A stretch of DNA of 64,000 nt, from assembly GCF_000717655.1 (NCBI RefSeq), contig NZ_JNZY01000031.1, positions 1-64,000 of the forward strand, given 5' to 3'. Every line of letters begins with the position of its first letter. Position 1 is the first letter of the stretch. Below are positions 55,422 through 64,000 of this stretch, one piece after another. The position numbers and the translations under genes were made by a program. The notes under the pieces are model-generated. The model was not told the DNA's origin and did not search any database. It saw only the letters and a list, made by a program, of their open reading frames with translations. The stretch comes from Streptomyces katrae. Its GTDB lineage: Bacteria; Actinomycetota; Actinomycetes; Streptomycetales; Streptomycetaceae.

Positions 55422-55529
55422 CCGAACGGAATCAGCCACCCTCGGGCGGTCACATAACGGTAACGGCGGGACAACGGCGGATGACACTGCAGCGCAAACC
55501 CGCCCCTCCACACCAGGCCGTCCGCCATG

Positions 55530-55584
55530 GTTCACCGTCCGTTCATTTGCCCCGGTCGGCCACTTCACCTGATCTGCCTAATTT
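55530..55584 (+). promoter_or_regulatory. PHO box and promoter of pstS
   Basis: Two adjoining 11-base units GTTCACCGTCC (55530-55540) and GTTCATTTGCC (55541-55551) are followed by a poor unit (CCGGTCGGCCA) and then CTTCACCTGAT (55563-55573), all in phase. A -10-like TAATTT lies at 55579-55584, so the last unit overlaps the -35 region. PhoP would bind here and activate pstS when phosphate is low. The gap 55422-55707 holds nothing else. Confidence 0.87.
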
Positions 55585-55707
55585 CAGTGGTGCACGGAGC
55601 GCGTCGCGGACCGGAACGAGCGGCACGTCGTGCAACCGACGTAGTCCTCTTCGCACGCCGCCCCGATACAGAAAGCGGCCGGCGGCTTCTGGAAGGAACA
55701 CCCGAAA

Positions 55708-56844
55708 GTGAAGCTTCAGCGCAAGAACATGCTTCGTGCCTCCGCCCTCGGGGCGCTCGTCGTGTCCGGCGCCCTGGTCCTCACGGCGTGCGGCTCGGAC
55801 GACAACACGAAGGATGGCGGCGCCAGCGGCAAGCCGTCGGCCGCCGCCGCGGGCGACATCAAGTGCGACGACGCCAAGGGCAAGCTCCTGGCCTCCGGCT
55901 CCTCCGCCCAGAAGAACGCCGTGGACCTGTGGGTCAAGGCCTACATGGCCGCCTGCCCCGGCGTCGAGGTCAACTACAAGTCCTCCTCCTCCGGTGAGGG
56001 CATCGTCGCCTTCAACCAGGGCACCGTCGGTTTCGCCGGCTCGGACTCGGCGCTGAAGCCCGAGGCGGTGGAAGAGTCGAAGAAGGTCTGCACCGGCGGT
56101 CAGGGCATCGACCTGCCGATGGTCGGCGGCCCGATCGCGCTCGGCTTCAACGTCGCCGGCGTGGACAAGCTGAACCTGGACGCCGCCACGATCGCCAACA
56201 TCTTCAACGACAAGATCAAGAAGTGGGACGACGAGGCGATCAAGAAGCTGAACCCCGGCGTCACGCTTCCCTCCACCGCGATCCAGCACTTCCACCGCTC
56301 CGAGGACTCGGGCACCACCGAGAACCTCGGCAAGTACCTCAAGGCCGCCGCTCCCGAGGCCTGGACGTACGAAGCCGCGAAGAAGTGGCCGGCCCCGGGC
56401 GGCCTCGGCGCCAGCGGCTCCGCGGGTGTCGCCACCCAGGTCAAGCAGGTGGACGGCTCCATCGGTTACTTCGAGCTCTCCTACGCCAGCGCCCAGGGCA
56501 TCAAGACGGTCGACCTGAACACGGGCGCCGCCGCTCCGGTCAAGGCCTCCGCCGACAACGCCTCCAAGGCCATCGCCGCCGCCAAGATCGCCGGGACCGG
56601 CTCGGACCTGGCTCTTAAGCTTGACTACACCACCAAGGCCGAGGGTGCCTACCCGATCGTCCTGGTGACGTACGAGGTCGTCTGCGACAAGGGCAACAAG
56701 CCCGAGACGCTCGCCACCGTCAAGTCCTTCCTGAACTACACCGCCTCGGACGCGGGTCAGAAGGTTCTCTCCGAGAACGGCTACGCGCCCATCCCGGCCG
56801 AGATCAACACCAAGGTCCGCGAAGTCATCAAGTCGCTGTCCTGA
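55708..56844 (+). CDS. pstS: Phosphate ABC transporter substrate-binding lipoprotein PstS
   Basis: PstS captures phosphate outside the membrane with high affinity. The 378-residue protein has a lipoprotein signal, lipobox LTAC with C28. The phosphate-binding loops are visible: ASGSSAQKNAV, YKSSSSGEGIVAF, FAGSDSAL and FHRSEDSGTTE. GGAAGGA precedes the GTG start. It is the first gene of pstSCAB, behind a PHO box, and is separated from pstC by a hairpin that should favour its expression. Confidence 0.96.
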   Translation: MKLQRKNMLRASALGALVVSGALVLTACGSDDNTKDGGASGKPSAAAAGDIKCDDAKGKLLASGSSAQKNAVDLWVKAYMAACPGVEVNYKSSSSGEGIVAFNQGTVGFAGSDSALKPEAVEESKKVCTGGQGIDLPMVGGPIALGFNVAGVDKLNLDAATIANIFNDKIKKWDDEAIKKLNPGVTLPSTAIQHFHRSEDSGTTENLGKYLKAAAPEAWTYEAAKKWPAPGGLGASGSAGVATQVKQVDGSIGYFELSYASAQGIKTVDLNTGAAAPVKASADNASKAIAAAKIAGTGSDLALKLDYTTKAEGAYPIVLVTYEVVCDKGNKPETLATVKSFLNYTASDAGQKVLSENGYAPIPAEINTKVREVIKSLS

Positions 56845-56860
56845 TCACTGAACCCCAGGT

Positions 56861-56890
56861 GCCGGGCAGCTCCCGTCCGAGCTGCCCGGC
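56861..56890 (+). terminator. Attenuator hairpin between pstS and pstC
   Basis: GCCGGGCAGCT (56861-56871) pairs with AGCTGCCCGGC (56880-56890), 17 bases after pstS. Partial termination here would give more PstS than permease, as is known for this operon in Streptomyces. The rest of the 126-base gap shows no gene. Confidence 0.7.
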
Positions 56891-56970
56891 CTCCGGGGCC
56901 CTCCCCTCCACCCAGGGGATCCGGTGCACCGCCGCCAGGGGGTCTTCCCCCCACCCAGACCGGAAAGACC

Positions 56971-57960
56971 ATGGCTTCCACCACACCCACCCAGATAGAC
57001 CAGGCTCCGCCTGTCTCCAAGAGCGCGAGGTCCACCGGTCGTGCCGGTGACAAGATCTTCGCCGGGCTGTCCAAGGGCTCCGGCATCCTGCTCCTGGTGA
57101 TCATGGCGTCGATCGCCCTCTTCCTCACCTACCGTGCCTCGATCGCCCTGTCGAAGAACGAGGGCAACTTCCTCACCACCTTCGACTGGAACGCGTCGGC
57201 CAACCCGCCCGTCTTCGGCATCGCCGTCCTGCTTTTCGGCACCGTCGTCAGCTCGATCATCGCGATGGCCATCGCGGTTCCGATCGCTGTCGGCATCGCC
57301 CTCTTCATCTCGCACTACGCGCCGCGCAGGCTGGCCGCCCCCCTCGCGTACGTGGTCGACCTGCTCGCCGCCGTGCCGTCGATCATCTACGGCATCTGGG
57401 GCGCGCTCTTCCTCGTCCCGCAGCTCGGGGGCCTGAACCTCTGGCTCGACGAGTACATGGGCTGGACCTACGTCTTCGACAAGACCCAGGTCGGCGTCGC
57501 GCGCTCCCTCTTCACCGTCGGCATCCTGCTCGCGATCATGATCCTCCCGATCGTGACCAGCGTCAGCCGCGAGGTCTTCCTGCAGGTCCCGCGCATGAAC
57601 GAGGAGGCCGCCCTGGCCCTCGGCGCGACCCGCTGGGAGGTCATCCGCATGTCGGTGCTGCCCTTCGGCCGCTCCGGCGTCATCTCCGCCTCGATGCTCG
57701 GCCTCGGCCGCGCCCTCGGCGAGACCATGGCCGTCGCCACGGTCCTCTCCCCGAGCTTCCTGATCAACGGCCACATCCTGGACCCCGGCGGCGGCACGTT
57801 CGCCCAGAACATCGCCGCGAAGTTCGACGAGGCCAACGAGTTCGGCCGCGACGCGCTGATCGCCTCCGGTCTCGTGCTCTTCCTGCTCACCCTGCTGGTC
57901 AACGGCGCGGCCCGGCTGATCATCGCCCGACGCAAGGACTTCTCGGGGGCGAACGCCTGA
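56971..57960 (+). CDS. pstC: Phosphate ABC transporter permease PstC
   Basis: The 329-residue permease has six membrane helices. The first (GILLLVIMASIALFL) begins near residue 37, and the EAA motif lies in NEEAALALGATRWEVIRMSVLPFGRSGVIS, which contacts PstB. The N-terminus is polar and cytosolic. Its stop overlaps the pstA start (TGATG). Confidence 0.95.
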   Translation: MASTTPTQIDQAPPVSKSARSTGRAGDKIFAGLSKGSGILLLVIMASIALFLTYRASIALSKNEGNFLTTFDWNASANPPVFGIAVLLFGTVVSSIIAMAIAVPIAVGIALFISHYAPRRLAAPLAYVVDLLAAVPSIIYGIWGALFLVPQLGGLNLWLDEYMGWTYVFDKTQVGVARSLFTVGILLAIMILPIVTSVSREVFLQVPRMNEEAALALGATRWEVIRMSVLPFGRSGVISASMLGLGRALGETMAVATVLSPSFLINGHILDPGGGTFAQNIAAKFDEANEFGRDALIASGLVLFLLTLLVNGAARLIIARRKDFSGANA

Positions 57961-59042
57961 TGAGCCACGCACTCCAGGACCAGCGCCCCACCGGGGCCCG
58001 CACGTCCGTAGCCCCCGCCGGCCTCACCCGCGGCGGCCTGCCCCGCTGGGCGCCGGCCGCCATCGCCGCCCTCTCGATCGCCCTCGGCTGCGGCATCGGC
58101 GTCGTCGCCGACCTCCACAGCAAGATCCAGTGGGGCCTGATCGCCTCGATCCTGTTCGTCGCGATCACGTACACCGCCAGCGCGATCGTCGAGAACCGCC
58201 GCCAGGCCAAGGACCGCGTCGCGACCTCCCTCGTGTGGGTCTGCTTCGTCCTCGCCGTCATCCCGCTGCTCTCGCTGATCTGGACCACCATCAGCCGCGG
58301 TATGGAAGCCCTCTCCGGGGACTTCCTCAGCCACTCGATGAACGGCGTCACCAGCTTCGAGGAGGGCGGCGGCGTCTACCACGCGCTGCTCGGCACCATC
58401 GAGCAGGTCGCCCTCGCCACCGCGATCGCCGCGCCGATCGGCCTGCTGACCGCCGTCTACCTCGTCGAGTACGGCAAGGGCCGGCTCGCCAAGGCCGTGA
58501 CGTTCTTCGTCGACGTCATGACCGGCATCCCGTCCATCGTCGCGGGTCTGTTCATCCTGACGACCTGGAACCTGGCGCTCGGCTTCGGCCCGTCCGGCTT
58601 CGCCGGCGCCATGGCCCTGTCGATCCTGATGATGCCCGTCGTGGTCCGCTCCACCGAGGAGATGCTCAAGCTCGTCCCGAACGAGCTGCGCGAGGCCGCC
58701 CTCGCCCTCGGGGTGCCGAAGTGGCGCATGATCCTCAAGGTCGTGCTCCCCACCGCCATCGGCGGCATCGCGACCGGCGTCATGCTGGCCGTCGCCCGCA
58801 TCGCCGGTGAGACCGCGCCGATCATGCTGCTGGTCTTCGGTACGCAGCTGATCAACGGCAACCCCTTCGAAGGTGCTCAGTCCTCGCTCCCGCTGTACAT
58901 CTGGGAGCAGTACAAGGTCGGCAGTGACGCCTCCTACGACCGGGCCTGGGCCGCAGCGCTCGTCCTGATCGCCTTCGTCATGATCCTCAATCTGGTGGCC
59001 CGCGGCATCGCCCGCTGGAAGGCCCCGAAGACCGGTCGCTGA
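57960..59042 (+). CDS. pstA: Phosphate ABC transporter permease PstA
   Basis: The 360-residue permease begins with a polar 30-residue segment and has two extra N-terminal helices before the six-helix core. The EAA motif lies in [36 protein letters not shown] overlaps the pstC stop by one base. pstB follows after 28 bases. Confidence 0.95.
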   Translation: MSHALQDQRPTGARTSVAPAGLTRGGLPRWAPAAIAALSIALGCGIGVVADLHSKIQWGLIASILFVAITYTASAIVENRRQAKDRVATSLVWVCFVLAVIPLLSLIWTTISRGMEALSGDFLSHSMNGVTSFEEGGGVYHALLGTIEQVALATAIAAPIGLLTAVYLVEYGKGRLAKAVTFFVDVMTGIPSIVAGLFILTTWNLALGFGPSGFAGAMALSILMMPVVVRSTEEMLKLVPNELREAALALGVPKWRMILKVVLPTAIGGIATGVMLAVARIAGETAPIMLLVFGTQLINGNPFEGAQSSLPLYIWEQYKVGSDASYDRAWAAALVLIAFVMILNLVARGIARWKAPKTGR

Positions 59043-59070
59043 CGCGACCAATGAAAGCGAAGTGACCCTC

Positions 59071-59847
59071 ATGGCGAAGCGAATCGACGTCAGCGGACTG
59101 TCCGCCTTCTACGGCGCCCACAAGGCCATCGATGACATCTCGATGACCGTGGAGCCCCGCTCCGTGACCGCCTTCATCGGCCCGTCCGGCTGCGGCAAGT
59201 CCACCTTCCTGCGCACCTTGAACCGCATGCACGAGGTCACCCCCGGCGGCCGCGTCGAGGGCAAGGTGCTGCTGGACGACGAGAACCTGTACGGCGCCGG
59301 TGTCGACCCGGTCGCGGTCCGCCGCACCGTGGGCATGGTCTTCCAGCGCCCGAACCCCTTCCCCACCATGTCGATATTCGACAACGTGGCGGCGGGCCTG
59401 CGCCTCAACGGCAGCTTCAAGAAGTCCGAGCTCGCGGACATCGTGGAGCGGTCCCTGAAGGGCGCCAACCTCTGGAACGAGGTCAAGGACCGCCTGAACA
59501 AGCCGGGCTCCGGCCTCTCCGGCGGCCAGCAGCAGCGTCTGTGCATCGCCCGCGCCATCGCGGTCGAGCCGCAGGTCCTGCTGATGGACGAGCCCTGCTC
59601 GGCCCTGGACCCGATCTCCACCCTCGCGATCGAGGACCTGATCGGCGAGCTCAAGGAGCGCTTCACGATCGTCATCGTGACGCACAACATGCAGCAGGCC
59701 GCCCGCGTCTCCGACCGGACCGCCTTCTTCAACCTCTCGGCGGTCGGCCAGCCCGGCAAGCTCGTCGAGATCGACGACACGGACCGGATCTTCTCGAACC
59801 CGTCCGTGCAGGCGACCGAGGACTACATCTCGGGCCGCTTCGGCTGA
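59071..59847 (+). CDS. pstB: Phosphate ABC transporter ATP-binding protein PstB
   Basis: PstB powers PstCA. The 258-residue protein has Walker [10 protein letters not shown], the Q-loop in [13 protein letters not shown], the signature LSGGQQQR, Walker [13 protein letters not shown] and the switch His in [11 protein letters not shown]. The start at the ATG (59071) fits relatives that begin [10 protein letters not shown]; a GTG nine bases earlier is possible. It is the last gene of the operon, with a strong hairpin after it. Confidence 0.96.
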   Translation: MAKRIDVSGLSAFYGAHKAIDDISMTVEPRSVTAFIGPSGCGKSTFLRTLNRMHEVTPGGRVEGKVLLDDENLYGAGVDPVAVRRTVGMVFQRPNPFPTMSIFDNVAAGLRLNGSFKKSELADIVERSLKGANLWNEVKDRLNKPGSGLSGGQQQRLCIARAIAVEPQVLLMDEPCSALDPISTLAIEDLIGELKERFTIVIVTHNMQQAARVSDRTAFFNLSAVGQPGKLVEIDDTDRIFSNPSVQATEDYISGRFG

Positions 59848-59917
59848 ACCGGAGCCCCTCGGATGTGAACACGTCCTGCGGTGCTGCATGGCGGTGCCAC
59901 CGCAAGGCGAAAGAAAA

Positions 59918-59951
59918 GGGCCGGCTCCCCCTGGGTGGGGGGAGCCGGCCC
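59918..59951 (+). terminator. 14-bp hairpin terminator after pstB
   Basis: GGGCCGGCTCCCCC (59918-59931) pairs perfectly with GGGGGAGCCGGCCC (59938-59951). It ends the pst operon and may also end the minus-strand beta-helix transcript. Confidence 0.87.
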
Positions 59952-59982
59952 GACTTCGTTCCCGGGCGCCGGGGCCCGTGGA

Positions 59983-61008
59983 TCAGTCCTCGTCGCCGCG
60001 GTCGCCGTCAGGGCGGGCCGGCGGGGCCGACACGGTCCCCGGCCGGGCGACGAGCGAGTCGGTGCAGTTGGGGATGGCTCCGGCCGGAGCGCAGTTGTCC
60101 GGGTGGTTGTTCTCCACGGTGGTGCGGGTCAGGGTCACCGCGCCGCCTTCGGTGCGGATGCCGCCGCCGCTTCCGGGACCACCGCTGGCGGTGTTGTCAT
60201 GCACCTTGGAGTCGCGCAGTGTGGCCGTGGCGTCCTCATCGAGGCTGATGCCGCCGCCCTGCAGGGTCGCCAGGTTGTAGCGCACCTTGGTGTTGACGAG
60301 TGTCAGCGTGGTGCCGGATCCGACGTTGCGGATGCCTCCCCCTCGGACGGCGCTGTTGTGCTCCACCACGGACCGGGTCAGAGTCGCCGTGGCGCTGTTG
60401 AACAGGGCGCCTCCGTTGCCGGTGGTGGCGGTGTTGTCCTGCAGCCTGGAGTCGGTCACGGTCAGCGTGCCGACGAGGTTGTCGATGCCGCCGCCGAAGC
60501 CGCTGGCGGTGTTGTGGCGCACCGTGGAGTGATCGAGATTCACCGTGCCGTTGCCCTGGTTGCTGATGCCGCCTCCATTGGCGGAGGTGTTCTCGCTGAT
60601 CTCGGAGCGGGCCACCGTCACCGTGGCGCCGAGATTGTTGATGCCGCCGCCCTCGGTGCTCGAACGGCCGCCGATGATCCTCAGCTTCTCCAGCTTCACC
60701 CGCACCCCCGCCCCGCTGACGGTCAGCGTGCTGCCGGCCTGGTTGCCGTCGAGGACCGCGTCCGCGTCCTGCCCACTGGTCAGGGTCAGGTTCTTGGTGA
60801 TGGTGAAGGGGCCCACGCAGTGCCCGGACAGCCGCAGGGTGGCACCCGCCGCCGCGTTGTTGATCGCGGTCTGCAGGCTCTGGCTGGAACAGCGGACCGT
60901 GATGCCCTCCGTGGCGTGCGACGGGGCCGCACCGACCAGTCCGGCCAGGCCCACCCCCATCGCCGTGGCCGCGACCGTGATGAGCTGCCCCGAGCGGACT
61001 GTGCGCAT
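59983..61008 (-). CDS. Secreted right-handed beta-helix protein
   Basis: The 341-residue protein has a signal peptide (RTVRSGQLITVAATAMGVGLAGLVG, cleaved near SHA) and about nine repeats of a beta-helix with GGGI(N/S/D/R) turns and the pattern SxVxxNTAxxGGGI, as in polymorphic outer-membrane repeats and parallel beta-helices. A Pro/Asp-rich tail follows, and a single disulfide is possible (CSSQ and CVGP). The role could be adhesion or polysaccharide binding. AGGAG nine bases upstream supports the ATG at 61008, rather than 61047. Confidence 0.82.
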   Translation of the reverse strand: MRTVRSGQLITVAATAMGVGLAGLVGAAPSHATEGITVRCSSQSLQTAINNAAAGATLRLSGHCVGPFTITKNLTLTSGQDADAVLDGNQAGSTLTVSGAGVRVKLEKLRIIGGRSSTEGGGINNLGATVTVARSEISENTSANGGGISNQGNGTVNLDHSTVRHNTASGFGGGIDNLVGTLTVTDSRLQDNTATTGNGGALFNSATATLTRSVVEHNSAVRGGGIRNVGSGTTLTLVNTKVRYNLATLQGGGISLDEDATATLRDSKVHDNTASGGPGSGGGIRTEGGAVTLTRTTVENNHPDNCAPAGAIPNCTDSLVARPGTVSAPPARPDGDRGDED

Positions 61009-61162
61009 GCCTGTTCTCCTGTCCTCGTGTGCCTGACGGAGGCTCACGCTAGGCAGCAGGGACCACGATGGCCGGTGACAGTCCGCAGGGGTCCCCCGGA
61101 TGACCGAGCGGTGTGCGCCGAAAGGCGGGCGGCATCAGGGGGACGCCCTGGCAGGGGGCCGG

Positions 61163-62161
61163 CTAGACGAAGGCCAGGTCGACGATCCAGAAGCTGAGCG
61201 CGGCGACCAGCGCCGCGGCCGGCATGGTGATGAACCAGCCCATGACGATGTTCTTGGCGACGCCCCAGCGGACCGCGTTGACCCGCTTGGTCGCGCCCAC
61301 GCCCATGATCGCCGAGGTGATCACGTGGGTCGTGGAGATCGGCGCGTGGAACAGGAACGCCGAGCCGAACATGATCGAGGCGCCGGTGGTCTCGGCGGCG
61401 AAGCCCTGCGGCGGGTCCAGCTCGATGATCTTGCGGCCCAGGGTGCGCATGATGCGCCAGCCGCCCGCGTAGGTACCGAGCGACAGCATCACGGCGCACG
61501 CGAGCTTGACCCAGACCGGGATCGCGTCGCCGTTCTCCTGCACATCGGCGATGACCAGGGCCATCATCACGATGCCCATCGTCTTCTGCGCGTCCTGCAG
61601 GCCGTGGCCGAGGGCCATGCCGGCCGCCGAGACCGTCTGCGCGATACGGAAACCGCGCTTGGCCTTGTGCGGGTTGGCCCGGCGGAACATCCACAGGATG
61701 GCGACCATCACCAGATAGCCGACGACCAGGCCGACGACCGGTGAGACGAACATCGGGATGACGACCTTGTCGACCACTCCCGACCAGATGACCTCGGTGC
61801 CGCCGGCCAGCGCCGCGCCCACCATGCCGCCGAACAGCGCGTGCGAGGAGGACGAGGGCAGCCCGAAGTACCAGGTGATCAGGTTCCACACGATCGCGCC
61901 GACCAGCGCCGCGAAGAGGATCCACATGCCCCGGTTGCCCTGGGGCGTCTCGATCAGGCCCTCGCTGACCGTCTTGGCGACGCCGCTGCCCAGGAAGGCA
62001 CCGGCGAGGTTCATCACCGCGGCCATCGCGAGGGCGGCGCGCGGGGTCAGCGCGCGGGTCGAGACCGAGGTCGCGATCGCGTTCGCCGAGTCGTGGAAAC
62101 CGTTGGTGTACGTGAAACCGAGCGCGACACCGATGGTCACGATCAGAGCGAAGGTGTCCAC
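61163..62161 (-). CDS. Low-affinity phosphate transporter of the Pit family
   Basis: Pit couples metal-phosphate uptake to the proton gradient. The 332-residue protein has about ten membrane helices and two inverted Pit signatures: TNGFHDSANAIATSVSTRALTP near residue 19 and GASIMFGSAFLFHAPISTTHVITSAIMGVG later. The ISTTHVITSA motif is diagnostic. The GTG start is five bases after the DUF47 stop, so they form an operon. In S. coelicolor relatives are called pitH. Confidence 0.95.
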   Translation of the reverse strand: MDTFALIVTIGVALGFTYTNGFHDSANAIATSVSTRALTPRAALAMAAVMNLAGAFLGSGVAKTVSEGLIETPQGNRGMWILFAALVGAIVWNLITWYFGLPSSSSHALFGGMVGAALAGGTEVIWSGVVDKVVIPMFVSPVVGLVVGYLVMVAILWMFRRANPHKAKRGFRIAQTVSAAGMALGHGLQDAQKTMGIVMMALVIADVQENGDAIPVWVKLACAVMLSLGTYAGGWRIMRTLGRKIIELDPPQGFAAETTGASIMFGSAFLFHAPISTTHVITSAIMGVGATKRVNAVRWGVAKNIVMGWFITMPAAALVAALSFWIVDLAFV

Positions 62162-62166
62162 GAGGT

Positions 62167-62787
62167 TCAGGACTCCTTGACCGCGATGGTCTCCACCGTG
62201 TTCGCGACGTGCTCGAACGCGTCGGCCGCCTCTTCGAGCACGTCGACGATCTGCTTGAGCTTCAGCACCTCGATGGCGTCGTACTTGCCGTTGAAGAGCT
62301 GTGCGAGCAGCTTGCGGTGGATCTGGTCGGCCTGGTTCTCGAGGCGGTTGACCTCGATCCAGTACTCGGTCAGGTTGTCCATCGTCCGCAGGTGCGGCAT
62401 CGCCTCGGCGGTCAGCTCGGCCGCCCGCGCCAGCACCTCGATCTGCTGCTCGACACCCTTGGGGAGCTCCTCGACCTGGTAGAGGACGACCAGGTCGACG
62501 GCCTCCTCCATGAAGTCCATGATGTCGTCGAGCGACGACGCCAGGTTGTAGATGTCCTCGCGGTCGAACGGCGTGATGAAGGAGGAGTTCAGCTGGTGGA
62601 AGATCGCGTGAGTGGCGTCGTCCCCCGCGTGCTCGGCTGCCCGCATCCGCTCCGCGATCTCGGCCCGGGCGGAGGAGTCCGCTCCGAGCAGTTCCATGAG
62701 GAGCTTGGAGCCCGTGACGATGTTGTCCGCGGATGCGGCGAACATGTCGTAGAAGCTCGTCTCCCTGGGGGTCAGACGAAATCGCAC
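62167..62787 (-). CDS. DUF47 PhoU-like accessory protein of Pit
   Basis: The 206-residue helical protein is a PhoU-like DUF47 (YkaA) protein, which always pairs with Pit transporters. Metal-binding acidic clusters lie in SLDDIMDFMEEAVD and EEAADAFEHVANTVE. It may regulate Pit activity, as PhoU does Pst. GAGGACCTCAC precedes the GTG start. A -10-like TAGCAT (complement 62825-62830) lies 38 bases upstream, without a good -35 element. Confidence 0.9.
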   Translation of the reverse strand: MRFRLTPRETSFYDMFAASADNIVTGSKLLMELLGADSSARAEIAERMRAAEHAGDDATHAIFHQLNSSFITPFDREDIYNLASSLDDIMDFMEEAVDLVVLYQVEELPKGVEQQIEVLARAAELTAEAMPHLRTMDNLTEYWIEVNRLENQADQIHRKLLAQLFNGKYDAIEVLKLKQIVDVLEEAADAFEHVANTVETIAVKES

Positions 62788-62943
62788 GTGAGGTCCTCGG
62801 GCTGCATTGGATTCGGTCAGGCTGATGCTAGGCGCATCCCCCGGCCACGGCTAACCGGCGGTTCCGGGCGGTTCCCCAGTGTCCTCCATCAGGCAGAGTG
62901 AGGACCACGGGCCCCTGCCCCTTCGCCCGGGGCCCGGTACCCT

Positions 62944-62960
62944 ATACCCATGAGGGGTAT
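62944..62960. promoter_or_regulatory. CsoR-type copper operator
   Basis: ATACCC-ATGAG-GGGTAT is an inverted repeat of the form seen at CsoR sites. It overlaps a -10-like TATACC and lies 35 bases before csoR, so CsoR should repress itself until copper binds. Confidence 0.77.
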
Positions 62961-62994
62961 GTACACCCCTCAGGTCCGGACCACGGGAGGACGC

Positions 62995-63333
62995 ATGACT
63001 GCCATCGAGGCGGAAGGCTCCGGAGCCGACGTCGCCGCCACCGCCGGCGCGGTGCACGGCTACCACCACCAGAAGGACGAGCACCTCAAGCGGCTGCGCC
63101 GGATCGAGGGCCAGATCCGGGGTCTGCAGCGGCTCGTCGACGAGGACGTCTACTGCATCGACATACTCACCCAGGTCTCGGCGAGCACGAAGGCCCTCCA
63201 GTCCTTCGCGCTCCAGCTGCTCGAGGAGCACCTGCGGCACTGCGTCGCCGACGCGGCCGTCAAGGGCGGGGACGAGATCGACGCCAAGGTCGAGGAAGCG
63301 ACGAAGGCCATCGCGCGCCTGCTGCGCACCTGA
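62995..63333 (+). CDS. csoR: CsoR-family copper-sensing repressor
   Basis: CsoR releases DNA when it binds Cu(I). The 112-residue protein has the DUF156 helical bundle starting HLKRLRRIEGQIRGLQRLVDED. The Cu ligands are Cys54, His79 and Cys83 (spacing 25 and 4, as in M. tuberculosis CsoR). GGGAGG four bases before the ATG supports 62995. It is preceded by the operator and is divergent from the DUF47-pit operon. No copper exporter is adjacent. Confidence 0.93.
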   Translation: MTAIEAEGSGADVAATAGAVHGYHHQKDEHLKRLRRIEGQIRGLQRLVDEDVYCIDILTQVSASTKALQSFALQLLEEHLRHCVADAAVKGGDEIDAKVEEATKAIARLLRT

Positions 63334-63360
63334 GCCCTCCGGCCCGCGCTGCGGATGCGG

Positions 63361-63513
63361 CTACAGCCCGAGACCCATCAGGACCTCGTCGATCCGGTCC
63401 TGGCTGAGCCGCTCCTCGTCCGCCGCGGAGGCCGCGATGATCAGTTCGCCGCACAGCTCGATCTCGGCGAGCGCCACGTGGTCCTGCACCGTCGTACCGC
63501 CAGCGGGAGTCAC
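63361..63513 (-). CDS. 50-residue acidic conserved small protein
   Basis: The frame from GTG (63513) encodes VTPAGGTTVQDHVALAEIEL, then CGELIIAASAADEER and LSQDRIDEVLMGLGL. GAGG lies eight bases upstream; another GTG three codons earlier is possible. It has one Cys, no membrane segment, and a helical look. Similar small proteins are common in Streptomyces, function unknown. A -10-like TACGCT lies upstream (complement 63577-63582). The remaining 63514-63675 holds nothing else. Confidence 0.72.
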   Translation of the reverse strand: MTPAGGTTVQDHVALAEIELCGELIIAASAADEERLSQDRIDEVLMGLGL

Positions 63514-63675
63514 GCGTGTCACCTCAATCTGCCGTCATCGGTCATCGGGCCATCGGTCGTCGACGCTCGATTTCTCAGCGTAGGGAGGACGGGGCGCTGT
63601 GCGCATGACACGGATGGACCATTTCCGGATACCGGGCCATGGCCCGATCGCGCCGCCCCGGGACCGTCCGGCCGG

Positions 63676-64000
63676 CTATTCGGCGATCTTCCCGGCGTAA
63701 ATGTCCTCGCTCGCGGGCAATACGACGGTCACCGGCGTCCCGAACCCGTAGAGCAGCGTGGTGGAGGAGACATCGATCACGCCATTGTTGACGTAGGTGA
63801 AACGGTGCCGGACCTTCCGCAGCCGGCCCTCCTCGTCGAGATAGACGTCGAAGGGGACCACGTCCTTGCTGAACCCTTTCGCCGCCGCCTCCAGCGCCCC
63901 GCGGACCGCCGGTGAGGCGCTCTTCGCGGCCTGCCCGATGTCGGTGGTCCCTCGGTAGTGCCGCACCTTCGTGCCCGCCACCTCGGTCTCGCCCACGTAC
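63676..64000 (-). CDS. Partial lipoprotein, LppX/LprAFG-like (5' end outside window)
   Basis: Only the last 108 residues are inside the window; the 5' end lies beyond 64000. The visible part, YVGETEVAGTKVRHYRGTTDIG and then VVPFDVYLDEEGRLRKVRHRF, resembles the C-terminal half of the LolA-like LppX/LprAFG fold. These secreted lipoproteins carry lipids or glycolipids. The signal and lipobox cannot be seen. Confidence 0.7.
   Translation of the reverse strand, partial: YVGETEVAGTKVRHYRGTTDIGQAAKSASPAVRGALEAAAKGFSKDVVPFDVYLDEEGRLRKVRHRFTYVNNGVIDVSSTTLLYGFGTPVTVVLPASEDIYAGKIAE

Overview
The window is chromosomal core DNA of a Streptomyces or close relative. GC content is very high, third codon positions are nearly all G or C, GTG and TTG starts are common, and it carries genes typical of the genus: msiK, mshA and mshD for mycothiol, rsiG, nur, glnR and phoRP. 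I see no insertion sequence, prophage, CRISPR array, integrase or biosynthetic cluster. From memory of family context, the gene order broadly follows the S. coelicolor block running from msiK to the pst operon, and parts recall Mycobacterium (senX3-regX3/gpm1/YbjN/mshA; XRE/hbhA/DUF2516; carD/ispD/ispF/cysS/rlmB).

Layout. 1-7 kb: a FAD amine oxidase-like enzyme, a Thr tRNA, the multi-sugar ABC ATPase MsiK with a DasR-type operator, a sugar nucleotidyltransferase and a DoxX membrane protein. 7-12 kb: rlmB, cysS, ispF, ispD, carD. 12-17 kb: a lipoprotein, a decayed copy of the phoP 3' end, phoP-phoR, a PHO box, phoU, a 49-residue cysteine-rich peptide and gpmA. 17-30 kb: transporter, YbjN, mshA behind a sigma-R promoter, methyltransferase, NlpC/P60 hydrolase, PP2C phosphatase, the XRE/HbhA/DUF2516 trio, small regulators and enzymes, the c-di-GMP-responsive anti-sigma factor RsiG. 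30-42 kb: dtd, ygfZ, nur, a lipocalin-like protein, three translationally coupled membrane-anchored proteins of unknown function, a thiosulfate sulfurtransferase with a cysteine-containing leader peptide, a MoaD-like protein, glnR and a LacI regulator. 43-52 kb: an HtrA-like protease next to a two-component system, PI-PLC, a TetR/hydrolase divergent pair, 5'-nucleotidase and mshD. 52-64 kb: ppk, a CHAD protein, pstSCAB behind a PHO box, a beta-helix protein, Pit with its DUF47 partner, CsoR with its operator, and a truncated lipoprotein.

Two themes tie the genes together. The first is phosphate: PhoR-PhoP sense and control it, PhoU modulates it, PstSCAB and Pit import it, Ppk and the CHAD protein handle polyphosphate, and the secreted 5'-nucleotidase can release it. 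The second is thiol, metal and stress control: mshA and mshD, a sigma-R promoter, Nur, CsoR and a cysteine-responsive leader. The most unusual items are the decayed phoP tail duplication, a small palindromic repeat inserted in frame in the HtrA-like gene, the cysteine leader peptide, the short gene coupled to glnR, the cysteine-rich peptide beside phoU and the uncharacterised three-gene envelope operon. At least fifteen starts lie 6-9 bases after a -10-like hexamer, suggesting widespread leaderless translation.
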